DNA of 64,000 nucleotides from Anaplasma phagocytophilum str. Webster (GTDB lineage: Bacteria > Pseudomonadota > Alphaproteobacteria > Rickettsiales > Anaplasmataceae). A program made the translations under genes and the position numbers. Of the stretch, positions 62,611 to 64,000 are shown in pieces. Below the pieces are notes generated by a model. That model was not told the origin of the DNA. It made no database searches and saw nothing but the letters and a program-made list of their open reading frames with translations. Where the stretch lies: contig NZ_LANS01000001.1 of the NCBI RefSeq assembly GCF_000964685.1, forward strand, positions 1,415,408 to 1,479,407. Reading direction: 5' to 3'. How positions within the stretch are numbered: the stretch's first letter is position 1; each line of letters starts with the position of its first letter.

Positions 62611-62989
62611 CTTTGTAGTATTCTACACGTACATCATCGCGACAAACAATGTAGTGTTGAACACAACGTAGTCAGTATTTAAACTTCTGCTTTATAAAGC
62701 ACGCTTAAATCCTCTAGCATCTTATAAAATGCCTCTACCACATATTGTTTTCTTATAGTTTGTGCCTTTACCTAAAATGCATTATGACCTCTACGAGAAT
62801 GTATCGCCACTTTCACAGTAATAGCTATAAGATTCCCGTGCAAAAATACAGTTTCTGTGTGAATTTCCAGACTTACGTGTATCAGGATATTCCCTAGATA
62901 CAGCCCTAAAAGCACATGCGACATACCCCGCATACGACCATGAGCAGGCCTCTGGCTGGGAGATGCAGTTTGCAGAGTATGAATTTTCA
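62611..62989. other. spacer with a 148-bp dispersed repeat
   Basis: 62794-62941 recurs at 63806-63956. In copy 1 the plus strand reads FPDLRVSGYSLDTALKAHAT and TYPAYDHEQASGW to a stop at 63001; in copy 2 an extra T breaks that frame. Coding origin is possible but unproven. Confidence 0.5.
62794..62941 (+). repeat. about 150-bp direct repeat, copy 1
   Basis: Shares long blocks with 63806-63956, e.g. GAATTTCCAGACTTACGTGT and GCCCTAAAA(G/T)CACATGCGACA. Copy 1 has TCAGGATATTCC, copy 2 TCAGGATTATTCC. Confidence 0.9.
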
Positions 62990-63273
62990 AATTCTGCCAA
63001 ATAGCTAAGCAGGTTTTTGCAACAATGTTTGAGACAGGAAAGTCCGCATCAAAGATAGCGGAAGAAGAGCAATTGCCTCAGATAGCTGATAAAGGGGTCT
63101 CAGGTAGATGGTTGAGAGAGCGCTCGAGAAAAACCCGGATAAAGTTCAGCAATACAAGCAGGGTAAGGAAAAGCTATTTGGATATTTTGTGGGGCAAATA
63201 ATGCAGGAAACAAAGGGCAGAGCGAATCCTGAAGTTCTCAACGCACTCATTAAGAGCAAGCTGAGTCAGTAGT
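62990..63273 (+). pseudogene. gatB: gatB 3' fragment (Asp/Glu-tRNA amidotransferase subunit B)
   Basis: The plus strand encodes IAKQVFATMFETGKSASKIA and EEEQLPQIADKGVSG in one frame, then after a frameshift [20 protein letters not shown] and [20 protein letters not shown] to IKSKLSQ and a stop. This is the C-terminal tRNA-binding (YqeY-like) domain of GatB. The rest of the gene is missing and the parent is not in the window. Confidence 0.92.
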
Positions 63274-64000
63274 AGTATTTTACTCCATTGATAAGCCTTT
63301 TCGGGCTTGTTGTGTCTAGTGAAATGTGGGGGCACTGGGAGATAAGCTCTAATTCCTACAGCTTCTGTAGGCGTTATATTACAAGGTTTAGCCACTGATA
63401 AACAACCATAAGCCGTTACTTCACAGCCTGGAAAGGTACTAAGCTTTATGAAAGACTAGAATGTGCATATGTGTGGAAGCTGTGTCTGATGGGCTAGCTG
63501 TCGGGCTCTTGGTTCGTAAAAAGGGGTTTACCCACTTTGAAAACTGGCCCACAGTTATGGATAATAATTGAAAATATTGCTGCTGCGTTATCAAGATGAT
63601 GTGCTTTTATTTTTTATAACTTCTTCATACAGACCTATAGTAGTCTTCATGATTCTATAACATTATGGTCTGCAGCATTAATCTCCAGTACACCATACTT
63701 TTTTTTCTAAGTATCAAGACCTATGCATACTCTTAGAAGGTGCTCTCAAAAATCACCCGCTATTCGTATAGTTTGCGTATTCACCTTAAGGCAATTTTAC
63801 TTCCTCGAGAATGCATTGCGAATTTAACGGAAATAGCTATAAGATTCCCAGTACATAAGATACAGTTTCTGTATGAATTTCCAGACTTACGTGTATCAGG
63901 ATTATTCCCTAGATACAGCCCTAAAATCACATGCGACATACCCTGCATACGACCATAATTAGAGGAATAGGCAGTTACTGTACTAATTCTCACATAAACA
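63274..64000. other. spacer at the window end
   Basis: Contains copy 2 of the 150-bp repeat (63806-63956). A small hairpin AAGCC/GGCTT follows the gatB fragment at 63293-63308, perhaps carried over from the parent's end. No gene is recognised. Confidence 0.4.
63806..63956 (+). repeat. about 150-bp direct repeat, copy 2
   Basis: See 62794-62941; same orientation, 1012-1015 bases apart, with the gatB fragment between the copies. Confidence 0.9.

Overview
This window looks like a piece of an Anaplasma chromosome, most probably Anaplasma phagocytophilum (Rickettsiales, obligate intracellular alphaproteobacterium). The reasons are an AT-rich genome with unusually long gene-free spacers, housekeeping genes scattered singly or in small operons, isolated tRNA genes, a separate nuoABC block, and a short minus-strand remnant near 13.9 kb that reads like the conserved segment of P44/Msp2 surface proteins (LAKEL, VAGQTDKLAL, DIVQFAK). 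The species call rests on recall of these families; no search was run.

Layout. 0-11 kb: end of an FNR/PyrK-type flavoprotein, psd-pssA (phosphatidylethanolamine synthesis), then the tight run yidC-ribH-nusB-uvrA. 11-14 kb: spacer with a 22-copy 7-bp repeat and a p44 fragment, then leuS with a broken tandem copy of its 3' end. 17-22 kb: tatD/pyrF overlap (with an inverted broken copy upstream), and on the minus strand surE, ccmD and ccmE. 22-34 kb: nuoA-nuoB-nuoC, an XRE-type regulator, rpoZ and an Smr gene, then a 558-bp triple tandem repeat running into a 1455-bp direct duplicate of the nuoC 3' region, and the small gene rpmJ. 34-41 kb: an outer-membrane barrel gene lacking a signal peptide, xthA, rlmE, and truA-pyrB enclosed by 658-bp inverted repeats. 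41-48 kb: tRNA-Pro, decayed repeats, mgtE, tRNA-Leu, atpD-atpC-transaldolase. 49-56 kb: an accessory stretch with a broken fusA fragment, three small proteins with paired membrane segments and a 501-aa orphan. 57-64 kb: bioA, yihY, yebC, prfB (programmed +1 frameshift) and a gatB remnant.

The dominant theme is partial gene duplication. Fragments of psd, yidC, leuS, tatD/pyrF, nuoC, rlmE, yebC, mgtE and yihY sit next to or far from intact parents in this window, and fragments of nuoG, fusA, gatB and p44 have no parent here. Several copies look identical to the parent by eye (407, 658 and about 1455 bp), while others are decayed, so the copying appears to be a continuing process. Functionally the intact genes cover lipid synthesis, membrane protein insertion, respiration and ATP synthesis, cytochrome c maturation, pyrimidine, biotin and riboflavin synthesis, translation and DNA repair. 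The candidates for host interaction are the 34.5-kb barrel and the 50-55.6-kb orphans.
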